Source: Legionellaceae bacterium (lineage in GTDB: Bacteria > Pseudomonadota > Gammaproteobacteria > Legionellales > Legionellaceae). From it: a stretch of 6,567 nucleotides of DNA. Below the pieces are notes generated by a model. It worked only from the letters and a program-made list of their open reading frames with translations. It was not told where the DNA came from and made no database searches. A program made the translations under genes and the position numbers. Every line of letters begins with the position of its first letter. The first letter of the stretch is position 1. This document shows positions 1-6,434 of this stretch, piece by piece. The DNA lies in assembly GCA_023266075.1 (NCBI GenBank), contig JAHFRX010000083.1, positions 1-6,567 of the forward strand. The letters are read 5' to 3'.

Positions 1-2
1 GG

Positions 3-2261
3 AGCTTCAAAAATGTGCAAATTCAGCATGCTGAAATTGCCGGAACGAATTTTGAAGGAAGTGATACGGAAGGGGCGCGGTTTTTATCTGATGCTGAAAA
101 ACATCACTATGTGACGAGGCGACCTAAAGCGATTGCGCCTTATAGCAATGGGACCGTGGATATCATTACGTATGCGATCCCTTTAGGTTCCGGTGAAGCG
201 GCGCATAAAATTGTGAATTTTGGGTTAGATGGGAAAAAATACCCCAGTATTAATGGTCATAAAAGTGAAGTCTTATGTATGGAGTGGGGCTTTGAAGGAT
301 TAATTTCATCGAGTAAACGCGGGACGATTTATTACTGGTCTGGCACGTGTGAGAAGGTGCAAACATTTAAGCATGACGAAAAAATACCGGTGTACAGTTT
401 AAGTTGGCATAGTCAAGGTCATGTGTTTGCTTCTGGTGGTGCGGATGGTTTTTTATATCTATGGGATACAAGACGACCTGACACGGCGCTTAAAAAAATT
501 GATGAAGGTGGTGTGTTGCGTCGTGTTCTGTTTGGTGAGGCTGTGCTTTTAACAGCAGGGGATCTGGGTCAATTACATGTATGGAGCTATCAGTATCGAG
601 GCGATCAATTAACGTTAACATTGCCGTTGAAATATAATATTGATTTCATGAGTCCTGTTCATTGTATGGTGTGGTCGTCGGATGAGTCTACGGTAGCCCT
701 TGGTTTGAAGAGCGGGAATATTTTTTTACACAACATTAAATCTCCTCGACGCACAGATGAGTTTTTGGTCGGACATCGAAGTGCTGTGAATTCTCTGGCA
801 TGGCATAAAAATGGTAACACATTGATTTCTGGTGGTGAGGATGGCGCGATTCGTGTGTGGGATCTGAGAAGAAAAGAATGTCTTTCCATACAATATGGTG
901 ATGGTACACCGATTGATCAGGTGTGTATTTTGGCGGATGGTCGTCGTGTCTTAGCAGGTCAAGATAGAATGCTTTCAATCTGGGATATTGAAACTACGGC
1001 CGCGCAAAGTATGAGCTATGCCGGTGAGATTGAACATCGTATCAAATGTATTGTGGCGTATGATGATGTATTTGTCACAGGACATGTGGATGGTAGTGTG
1101 AATCAATGGCGGATTGACAGTTCTGGAAAAAAAACAGCTCAGGTGCTGTATCGACATCGATCTCCTGTACAGCAAATGATACGTTCACCAGATGCACAGT
1201 ATCTTGCGACATTAGACGCAATGTCCATTGTGTCTGTTATTGATCATCGTGGTGGGACGCAGCAGATAAGCTTATCGGATACTAGTGCTGAAATTCAGCA
1301 AATTCATTGGATAAAAGATTCAACATCAGCGCTTTATTTAGCAGGTGCTACAAATAAAGGCGTCTATGTTTTTGCGTTAAGTTCTGAAGGACAATGGATT
1401 GAGCGCCAGATGAGTTTAGCTCGCGATACACAATGTATTGTGGGTCAATATTTGAATGTGTCTTGTGCGGTAGCGCGTGGTTCGGAGATAGATATTTTGT
1501 CTTATAAAAAAGAGAATACATTTGAAATTACGCAGAGCCTTAGATTATCGTCTCTTCCTATTGTGCAATTGGCTTGGTCTTTAGATGATCTTTGGTTAGC
1601 GGCGATAGATGAATCTTCTAGTGTGTATATTTGGAACAAAGAGACGGGTGCATTACAACTTTTAGATGCAGAACACGCCGATGAAAAACGAGTCAGCTGG
1701 ATCAAAGACAATGGTAAATTATGCCTACTCATCAGTTCTTTAGAAGAAGTGAAATTGATTGAGATGGGGGGGGGGAATTATCGTATAAAATTTAAGAGAA
1801 TTTCATCGGGAACAGAGCGAATTGCCGTGAGTGATACGCAATTTTATCTTGCAGATAAAATGAGTGTGGATGTGATGCAGTTGAGGGATGGTCGTTTAGT
1901 ATATATCACGCGTGTTGGTGTTGGATTATGCACGAGAGATACTAATTTGCCAGATGCAACATTACGTGAAGATGAAAGCAAAGCGCTAGAGATACACGGT
2001 GCGATTGTTCCTAGATCGTGGTTTGTTAATTTTGGATTTTTTGGTAGCCGAGCGCAGATTCATCCATTACCGATAAGAGTTCCTCGAGCATTACTGAAAC
2101 GACATGAGAGCTCGCGCTCATTGAGAGCACTGAAAAGACTCACGTCGACGTGGAGTATGGATGAAGATATTGAAAATTCATCTCCCAATGGTGATGTTCA
2201 AAAAATTGATATTACAGTGAACTCGGCATTGAGCCGTAAGCCAAGTAGTCCGATATTTTAG
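3..2261 (+). CDS. Pentapeptide-repeat / WD40-repeat protein, 5' end outside window
   Basis: The frame is open to the left edge. Residue numbers here count from the GTG at 15. The first residues fall into five-residue steps of the A(D/N)Lxx type (VQIQH, AEIAG, TNFEG, SDTEG, ARFLS), so the start is probably upstream and this is the end of a pentapeptide coil. After a linker come WD40-like blades ending near YYW 106-108, LWD 149-151, VW 189-190, VWD 281-283, IWD 322-324, QW 364-365 and IW 539-540. Several weaker blades lie between, about 43 residues apart, giving roughly 13-14 blades, enough for two seven-bladed propellers. Residues 643-652 (TNLPD, ATLRE) resemble two more pentapeptides and lead to LEIHGA, a form of the L(x)nGA ending seen in related pentapeptide/WD40 proteins. 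A basic stretch (679-709) and polar tail follow. WD40 propellers are protein-binding scaffolds; no enzyme domain is visible. Function, partner and location are unknown; an effector role is only a guess. Confidence 0.85.
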   Translation, partial: SFKNVQIQHAEIAGTNFEGSDTEGARFLSDAEKHHYVTRRPKAIAPYSNGTVDIITYAIPLGSGEAAHKIVNFGLDGKKYPSINGHKSEVLCMEWGFEGLISSSKRGTIYYWSGTCEKVQTFKHDEKIPVYSLSWHSQGHVFASGGADGFLYLWDTRRPDTALKKIDEGGVLRRVLFGEAVLLTAGDLGQLHVWSYQYRGDQLTLTLPLKYNIDFMSPVHCMVWSSDESTVALGLKSGNIFLHNIKSPRRTDEFLVGHRSAVNSLAWHKNGNTLISGGEDGAIRVWDLRRKECLSIQYGDGTPIDQVCILADGRRVLAGQDRMLSIWDIETTAAQSMSYAGEIEHRIKCIVAYDDVFVTGHVDGSVNQWRIDSSGKKTAQVLYRHRSPVQQMIRSPDAQYLATLDAMSIVSVIDHRGGTQQISLSDTSAEIQQIHWIKDSTSALYLAGATNKGVYVFALSSEGQWIERQMSLARDTQCIVGQYLNVSCAVARGSEIDILSYKKENTFEITQSLRLSSLPIVQLAWSLDDLWLAAIDESSSVYIWNKETGALQLLDAEHADEKRVSWIKDNGKLCLLISSLEEVKLIEMGGGNYRIKFKRISSGTERIAVSDTQFYLADKMSVDVMQLRDGRLVYITRVGVGLCTRDTNLPDATLREDESKALEIHGAIVPRSWFVNFGFFGSRAQIHPLPIRVPRALLKRHESSRSLRALKRLTSTWSMDEDIENSSPNGDVQKIDITVNSALSRKPSSPIF
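1766..1775 (+). repeat. Homopolymeric G10 tract inside the WD40 gene
   Basis: Ten consecutive G bases encode the end of Met584 and Gly585-587, within a late WD40 blade. Losing one G gives Gly-Gly-Gly-Ile-Ile-Val and then TAA. Gaining one G gives a TAA after six further codons (ELSYKI). Either change removes the last roughly 155 residues, including the final blades, the second pentapeptide stretch and the basic tail. Long poly-G tracts in coding regions are known slippage sites in phase-variable genes. Whether this one varies in the population cannot be seen from one sequence, and a miscounted homopolymer is the alternative. The intact frame at ten G argues that the count is right. Confidence 0.9.
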
Positions 2262-2264
2262 GTA

Positions 2265-2317
2265 ATATACTTCAGCATAGTATGATATACTGCTTTGTAT
2301 TCTACATACTATTTTGT
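2265..2317 (+). promoter_or_regulatory. Extended -10 promoter and ~20-bp-spaced repeats upstream of yciB
   Basis: TG at 2283-2284, one base, then TATACT at 2286-2291 forms a good extended -10 element. The matching -35 position (2263-2268, TAATAT) is poor, as extended -10 promoters tolerate. Transcription would start near 2297-2299, leaving a leader of about 27 nt before the ATG at 2325. The motif ATATACT occurs at 2265-2271 and 2285-2291, with ACATACT at 2304-2310, so the copies are 20 and 19 bp apart, about two helical turns. The last two copies extend to a 10/12 match (2287-2298 and 2306-2317). The -10 also lies in a small palindrome, AGTAT-GAT-ATACT (2279-2291). The repeats could be an operator or chance in AT-rich DNA. 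Confidence 0.45.
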
Positions 2318-2324
2318 GAGTCGT

Positions 2325-2882
2325 ATGAAGCTACTATTTGATTTTTTCCCCATCCTTCTTTTTTTTGTTTGTTATAAATTTTTCGGTATTTATCATGCAA
2401 CAGCAGTCGCTATGGTTGCGGCTGTTGCTCAGGTTGTTTTGTATCGCATTAAACATCAACGTTATGAGCGTATGCATCTCATCAGTATGGTGTTGATTGT
2501 GGGTTTGGGGGGTGCTACATTATTTTTCCAAAATCCGTGGTTTATTAAATGGAAGCCAACAGGGATTTATTGGTTTTCTGCGTTGCTTTTCTTGGGTTCT
2601 ACCTTCATTGGTAAAAAGCCTTTGATTCAAAAGATGATGGAGGGGAATATTGAGTTGCCCACTAAAATATGGGTGAGACTGAATCTTGCTTGGTGTATTT
2701 TCTTTCTGTTGATGGGGGCAGTGAATTTGTATGTTGCATACCGTTTTGATACGGATGTATGGGTGAGTTTTAAATTGTTTGGTGGTGCAGGCGGCACATT
2801 ATTATTTGTTTTAGCTCAAGCGGTTTATTTGACGAAGCATTTATCGGGCAAGCCGTTAAGGCAACAGCGTTTACCAAAATAG
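2325..2882 (+). CDS. yciB: YciB / septation protein A (IspZ) family inner-membrane protein
   Basis: A 185-residue polytopic membrane protein matching the E. coli YciB pattern along its full length. It starts MKLLFDFFPILLFF and has the signatures TLFFQNPWFIKWKPT (65-79), KKPLIQKM (97-104) and WVRLNLAWCIFFLLMGAVN (116-134). Hydrophobic segments lie near 4-20, 24-40, 52-68, 78-95, 118-138 and 149-170, giving five or six membrane spans. YciB acts in the inner membrane; in E. coli it is linked to cell envelope synthesis and contacts elongation and division proteins, and its loss in Shigella affected septation. The ATG at 2325 is chosen because the homology begins there and the family length is about 180. 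A TTG at 2295 would add ten residues and precede the predicted transcription start. The ribosome site is weak (GTGAG at 2316-2320). The gene ends 19 bp before the response regulator, so co-transcription is likely. Confidence 0.93.
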   Translation: MKLLFDFFPILLFFVCYKFFGIYHATAVAMVAAVAQVVLYRIKHQRYERMHLISMVLIVGLGGATLFFQNPWFIKWKPTGIYWFSALLFLGSTFIGKKPLIQKMMEGNIELPTKIWVRLNLAWCIFFLLMGAVNLYVAYRFDTDVWVSFKLFGGAGGTLLFVLAQAVYLTKHLSGKPLRQQRLPK

Positions 2883-2901
2883 CGTTTAAGTAGGAAAATC
2901 G

Positions 2902-3558
2902 ATGAGATTGCTGTTGGTAGAAGATGATGAATTACTAGGGGATGCACTCAAAACTGGGTTGACTCAATTTGGTTATGTCGTGGATTGGCTTCAGGATGGT
3001 GAATCTGCGAGAGCGGCACTACGCACTGAATCATTCGAATTGATTATTTTAGATTTAGGTTTGCCTAAACTATCCGGTCTTAAGTTCTTACAAAGCATTC
3101 GTCAGCAAGGCAATGCAACACCGATTATTATTCTCACCGCGCGTGATACTGTGGGAGATCGGATTCAAGGCCTGGATATGGGGGCTGATGATTATATGGT
3201 CAAACCGTTCGACTTGAATGAATTGAGTGCAAGAGTGCGTGCACTGATACGCCGTTCTCAAGGTAGAGCAGATACCATCATTCAATATCGTAATATTACG
3301 CTGGATCCTGCGTCACATACCGTGATGGTGGATGATCAGGTGGTGAATGTACCAAGACGAGAGTTTGCTTTGTTGCAAAAATTATTGGAAAACACAGGGT
3401 ACGCATTAACGCGTGATCAACTGATGCAAAGCATCTACGGTTGGGATGAGGATGTCGATAGTAACGTACTCGAAGTGCATATTCATAATATTAGAAAAAA
3501 ATTAAATGCTCATTTTATTCGAACCATACGAGGTGTTGGATATATGGTGGAAAAGTAG
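2902..3558 (+). CDS. OmpR-class response regulator, QseB/PmrA type
   Basis: A cytoplasmic 218-residue transcription factor of the usual length for this class. The receiver domain (1-115) has the acidic pair Glu7/Asp8, phospho-acceptor Asp51 in LILDLGLP-like context, Thr79 in ILTARD and Lys101 in VKPF, so all key residues are intact. The winged-helix DNA-binding domain (125-217) has PRREFALL, the YGWDEDVDSNVLEVHIHNIRKKL region (179-201) and ends IRTIRGVGYMVE. The N-terminal KTGL..GY.VDW and the YGWDEDV..N segments are closest to QseB. LDLGLP, RDT and EVHIHN are equally close to PmrA/BasR, so I leave the symbol open. AGGA at 2892-2895 lies six bases before the ATG and supports this start. The kinase follows after four bases. 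It presumably binds DNA as a dimer after phosphorylation by that kinase. Targets are unknown; the porin downstream is one candidate. Confidence 0.95.
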   Translation: MRLLLVEDDELLGDALKTGLTQFGYVVDWLQDGESARAALRTESFELIILDLGLPKLSGLKFLQSIRQQGNATPIIILTARDTVGDRIQGLDMGADDYMVKPFDLNELSARVRALIRRSQGRADTIIQYRNITLDPASHTVMVDDQVVNVPRREFALLQKLLENTGYALTRDQLMQSIYGWDEDVDSNVLEVHIHNIRKKLNAHFIRTIRGVGYMVEK

Positions 3559-3562
3559 GTAT

Positions 3563-4699
3563 ATGAAGACGTCTATTCGTAAGTTTTTGTTGATTAATTT
3601 ACTCCTTTCTTTGTGTATTACAACGTTACTGACCGTTGTTGGTAACTATTTTTTAGATAAAAAAGACATCCAAGCACATGTTAATAGTTTAAATTCACCT
3701 CCGGTTATTCATTACACCCTCACCGCCGTGGGCGATGAGACGATGGATTTAAGACAACATACAGCATTAACGCATGCTTTAGGTTGGCAAATCATCATTG
3801 ATGATCTATATATCATGTTGATTACGGTTCCTCTTTCTGGATTGTTAATTTGGATTATTATTAGTCGAGGTTTAGATAGCATCTCGCGTGTGACGGTTGA
3901 GCTTGCAAATCGTGCACCGTCGCATCTTGAACCCGTGAGTTTACAAGATGTGCCTGATGAAATTAGACCATTGGTTGAGGAATTAAATCATTTATTTACA
4001 CGGTTGCAACATGGGTTTGAGCGAGAAAAACGGTTTGCAGCTGATGCAGCACATGAACTCAGGACACCTTTAGCCGCAATTAAAGCGCAAGCACAGGTGG
4101 CGCTCAATGGACAATCACTTGAAGAAAAAGATATCGCTTTATCCAAACTTCTAACAAGTGTGAATCGTAGCACACATATTGTTCAGCAATTATTGATGAT
4201 GAGCACATTGGCCTCTCATTCTTATGTCGCTGAATTTGAAAAAGTAGATCTTTCTCGCATTATACGTGATGTGCTAGCAATGCTTGCCTCTGCGGCATTA
4301 GAGCGGACGGTGGAGCTTATTTTAGAATCAGATGAAGAGAGATTATTTATAAAAGGAAATGCAACAGCATTGACGATTCTTTTTCGTAATCTGATTGATA
4401 ATGCGATTCGCTATAGTCCTGATAAGACAACAGTTCGTTTGCGTATTGTTGCTGAAGTAGACGTTGTTACGGTTGAAATTAATGATTGCGGTCCTGGCAT
4501 CCCAGATGAGTTACATGAGCGTGTGTTTGAGCGATTTTTTAGAGTATTGGGTACTCAAAGCACAGGGAGCGGATTAGGTCTTGCGATTGTGCGTCAAATT
4601 TGTCAAATGCATCAAGCTGAAATTAAATTTAAAAAACCTTTCAATAGAAGTGGATTGATTGTTCACGTTAGTTTTCCTCGTGTAACAGATGCTGCCTAA
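3563..4699 (+). CDS. Membrane sensor histidine kinase, QseC/PmrB type
   Basis: A 378-residue inner-membrane kinase, partner of the regulator four bases upstream. A positive N-terminus (K2, R6, K7) leads into membrane span 1 (about 8-28), a periplasmic part of only about 50 residues (29-80), and span 2 (about 81-101). Next come a HAMP-like linker (102-155) and the dimerisation/phospho-acceptor helix with His164 in DAAHELRTPL. The ATPase domain has N box Asn276/Asn280 (FRNLIDNAIRYSP), G1 DCGPGIP (308-314), F box FERFFRV (322-328) and G2 GSGLGLA (335-341), so all catalytic boxes are present. The periplasmic part is much shorter than in E. coli QseC (protein about 450 residues) and nearer PmrB-like kinases; no ExxE iron-binding motif is visible. 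ATG 3563 is preferred over the in-frame ATG 3506, which would overlap the regulator by 53 bases and add 19 residues before the membrane span. The stimulus is unknown. Confidence 0.94.
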   Translation: MKTSIRKFLLINLLLSLCITTLLTVVGNYFLDKKDIQAHVNSLNSPPVIHYTLTAVGDETMDLRQHTALTHALGWQIIIDDLYIMLITVPLSGLLIWIIISRGLDSISRVTVELANRAPSHLEPVSLQDVPDEIRPLVEELNHLFTRLQHGFEREKRFAADAAHELRTPLAAIKAQAQVALNGQSLEEKDIALSKLLTSVNRSTHIVQQLLMMSTLASHSYVAEFEKVDLSRIIRDVLAMLASAALERTVELILESDEERLFIKGNATALTILFRNLIDNAIRYSPDKTTVRLRIVAEVDVVTVEINDCGPGIPDELHERVFERFFRVLGTQSTGSGLGLAIVRQICQMHQAEIKFKKPFNRSGLIVHVSFPRVTDAA

Positions 4700-4791
4700 T
4701 CAGTGTATATTTATGCGCTCCGGTTATTGTATAAAGGCTTCAGATCGGGAACAATAACGATTGAAAAATGACGTACATGGATGTTTGAGTA
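4700..4791 (+). promoter_or_regulatory. Possible porin promoter region with inverted repeat
   Basis: This 92-bp gap separates the kinase from the porin. GTTATTGT at 4723-4730 and its exact reverse complement ACAATAAC at 4751-4758 form an 8-bp inverted repeat with a 20-bp spacer. A candidate -10, TATAAA, at 4730-4735 begins at the edge of the left arm, so a protein bound to the repeat could affect transcription. The -35 position is not convincing. The repeat has no following T-run, so it is not a good intrinsic terminator for the kinase transcript. The response regulator is a plausible but unproven ligand; OmpR-class proteins more often use direct repeats. Confidence 0.35.
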
Positions 4792-6327
4792 ATGAAAAAA
4801 GTGGTTTATGGCTTGTGTCTACTCGCGTTTGGATATTTATCCATGGGCAATGCAACCACACGAGATGTGAGTCAAACAAAAACGCCTTTATCTGCCAATC
4901 CTAGCCTAGTTGAATGGGATAGCGAAGGGTTCTCGATACGTACAAAAAATGGTGACAATGAGCTCAGGTTAGGCTTTCTGTTGCAAGCCGATCAAGACAT
5001 CTTCTTTAATACAGAAGGCCTGACCATCAATGATGGCGTAGACTCAAGGCCGGTGATTAATCGTACGAACGTGGATAGAATTTGGGTGCGCCGAGCTCGT
5101 CCTATCTTGTCTGGGCATTTACTGAAATACAATAATTTTGTCTTTGTACCTGATTTTGGGCAAGGTCAAACGCGGCTTTTTGATGCTGCTGTCGATGTGC
5201 ATTATATTAAATGGCTTGCTTTTATGGCAGGGAAACAAATTAGTCTATTGGCAGGACTGCAGCAATTTAAAGATCAATCAACACTTTTTTCGATGGAGCC
5301 GGGTTATGCCACAAATATGGCACCAAACCGTGAGATTGGTTTTCTTTTGCATGGCCAATGGGGGCCTACAGGACAGCTCGAAAATGATGCGCCGTACGTT
5401 GATCAGCGTGGTTTTCGTGAATGGTTTTCGTATCAACTCGGGATGTTTTCAGGCACCGCTGATAATACCAACCCGGGATTAAACCCGACGTCTGCGACAG
5501 CGTTTAGTACGGAGACTGCCGCACTAGAAAATAAAGCCGTGGAGGCTCGATTATTTTCTAATCCGTTTTTGGGGTGTAAAAATGTTTGGTTACGAGGTTT
5601 GGGTGTGGGATTTGCCACCGGCGTGGATAATCCGACGAATGAGGCAAATCTACCCGCTATTCTTTCCGTGGGGCAAAATCCAATTTTTACATACAGCACA
5701 AATGCAGTAGCAAATGGTCATCGTTACCGCTTTCATCCTCAAGGGTATTGGTTTATTGGGCCGGGTGGTGTGGTGGTTGATTGGGGCTTTACAGCACAAC
5801 ATATTCTCAATCAAACATTAAATTCGCCACCTACACTAAACACAACGTCTCTTTTACAACATAATCACGCAGGAGAAATTCAGCTTGTTTATAATCTGAC
5901 CGGTGAAACACTCGATTTCATGGAGAAAATTATACCGCTCAAACCGTTTAATCCAAATCAAAAAGGCGCCTTTGGTGCACTGCAACTCGTTGGGCGTTGG
6001 TCTACATTATCAATGAGTTCAAATGTTTTTAATGCATTTACAATGTCAGGTGATAGTGCTCAATATGTGTATGCCGATCCACGAACATCCGTATCATATG
6101 CAAATACATTCAGCGTTGGTGTTAATTGGATTTTGAATCAATATGTTCGTATTGTCACTGAATATGATCAAACGAGCTTTATCGGTGGATGCTCAACAGG
6201 TGCTTTATCTGCGTCGGTGAATCCCGGATGCTTAACCGGGGGTGCTGCGACATATTTACTGACAAGTCGTGTGCTGAATCGGCCCGATGAGAAAACGCTG
6301 ATGCAACGTGTTCAAGTTCAGTTTTAG
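4792..6327 (+). CDS. Phosphate-selective porin OprO/OprP family outer-membrane protein
   Basis: A 511-residue precursor. Residues 1-21 are a signal peptide (KK, then a hydrophobic core, cleavage probably after GNA-21). The mature protein starts with a polar stretch and the family's first strands: GFSIRTKNGDNELRLGFLLQ-like (46-65), then WVRRARPILSG (98-108), FVFVPDFG (116-123), a DAAVDVHYIKWLAFMAGKQ-like strand pair (131-149) and NREIGFLLHG (179-188). The end, VNWILNQYVRIVTEYD (444-459) and RPDE...MQRVQVQF with final Phe511, is the usual closing strand and BAM recognition signal. The barrel sits in the outer membrane, probably as a trimer, and passes small solutes. OprP takes phosphate, but the family is broader and substrate cannot be read here. 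It is longer than OprP (about 440), closer to the 480-510-residue members. Cys467 and Cys480 flank a Gly/Ser-rich stretch in the last large loop and could form a disulfide. The start is set by the signal peptide; the ribosome site is weak. Confidence 0.92.
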   Translation: MKKVVYGLCLLAFGYLSMGNATTRDVSQTKTPLSANPSLVEWDSEGFSIRTKNGDNELRLGFLLQADQDIFFNTEGLTINDGVDSRPVINRTNVDRIWVRRARPILSGHLLKYNNFVFVPDFGQGQTRLFDAAVDVHYIKWLAFMAGKQISLLAGLQQFKDQSTLFSMEPGYATNMAPNREIGFLLHGQWGPTGQLENDAPYVDQRGFREWFSYQLGMFSGTADNTNPGLNPTSATAFSTETAALENKAVEARLFSNPFLGCKNVWLRGLGVGFATGVDNPTNEANLPAILSVGQNPIFTYSTNAVANGHRYRFHPQGYWFIGPGGVVVDWGFTAQHILNQTLNSPPTLNTTSLLQHNHAGEIQLVYNLTGETLDFMEKIIPLKPFNPNQKGAFGALQLVGRWSTLSMSSNVFNAFTMSGDSAQYVYADPRTSVSYANTFSVGVNWILNQYVRIVTEYDQTSFIGGCSTGALSASVNPGCLTGGAATYLLTSRVLNRPDEKTLMQRVQVQF

Positions 6328-6367
6328 TCTTTAGTTGGTTAGGGTCTGTTGACATTTCACCTGCCGC

Positions 6368-6401
6368 CTACGTGCCGCGGCTTGTCCGCGGCATCCAGTA
6401 G
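6368..6401. repeat. GC-rich palindromic repeat nested in the IS end
   Basis: TGCCGCGG (6373-6380) and CCGCGGCA (6386-6393) form a perfect 8-bp stem around the loop CTTGT, each arm holding a CCGCGG site. An outer CTAC (6368-6371) pairs with GTAG (6398-6401) across an uneven bulge. The block is far more GC-rich than the DNA around it. It resembles the short dispersed palindromes containing GCCGCGG found in many copies in several intracellular bacteria, though I cannot count copies here. It has no T-run and is not a standard terminator, but could still form a hairpin in RNA reading out of the porin gene. Confidence 0.65.
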
Positions 6402-6434
6402 ATGGTCAAATTTAAATCTGCACTATCTAATTCA

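Noticed and set aside
15..17. GTG as the true start of the WD40 gene, with GGAG at 1-4 as ribosome site
   Set aside because: The spacing of ten bases is possible, but the pentapeptide cadence is already running at this point and the frame is open to the window edge, so an upstream start is more likely.
13..114. ATG at 13 in another frame, about 33 codons
   Set aside because: Short frame overlapping the strongly supported repeat protein; no recognisable product.
659..1175. Three overlapping minus-strand open frames of 66-80 codons
   Set aside because: They lie opposite well-supported WD40 blades and show no domain, signal or ribosome site of their own.
1502..1732. Minus-strand open frame of 76 codons inside the WD40 gene
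   Set aside because: Antisense shadow of a coding region with clear repeats on the other strand.
2295..2324. TTG start giving a ten-residue longer YciB
   Set aside because: Family homology starts at the ATG at 2325, and the predicted transcript begins after 2295.
2359..2366. T8 run in yciB (and A8 at 1127-1134, T7 at 721-727) as phase-variation tracts
   Set aside because: Runs of seven or eight A/T are expected in DNA of this composition; only the G10 tract stands out.
3506..3562. Upstream ATG extending the histidine kinase by 19 residues
   Set aside because: It would overlap the regulator's conserved C-terminus and put a non-conserved acidic/aromatic stretch before the first membrane span.
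5138..5482. A 114-codon + strand frame inside the porin gene
   Set aside because: Wholly inside the porin in another frame; the porin's signal peptide, strands and terminal Phe show which frame is real.
6373..6393. Rho-independent terminator for the porin gene
   Set aside because: Stem is good but no T-run follows, and it lies inside the mobile element; better explained as a palindromic repeat.
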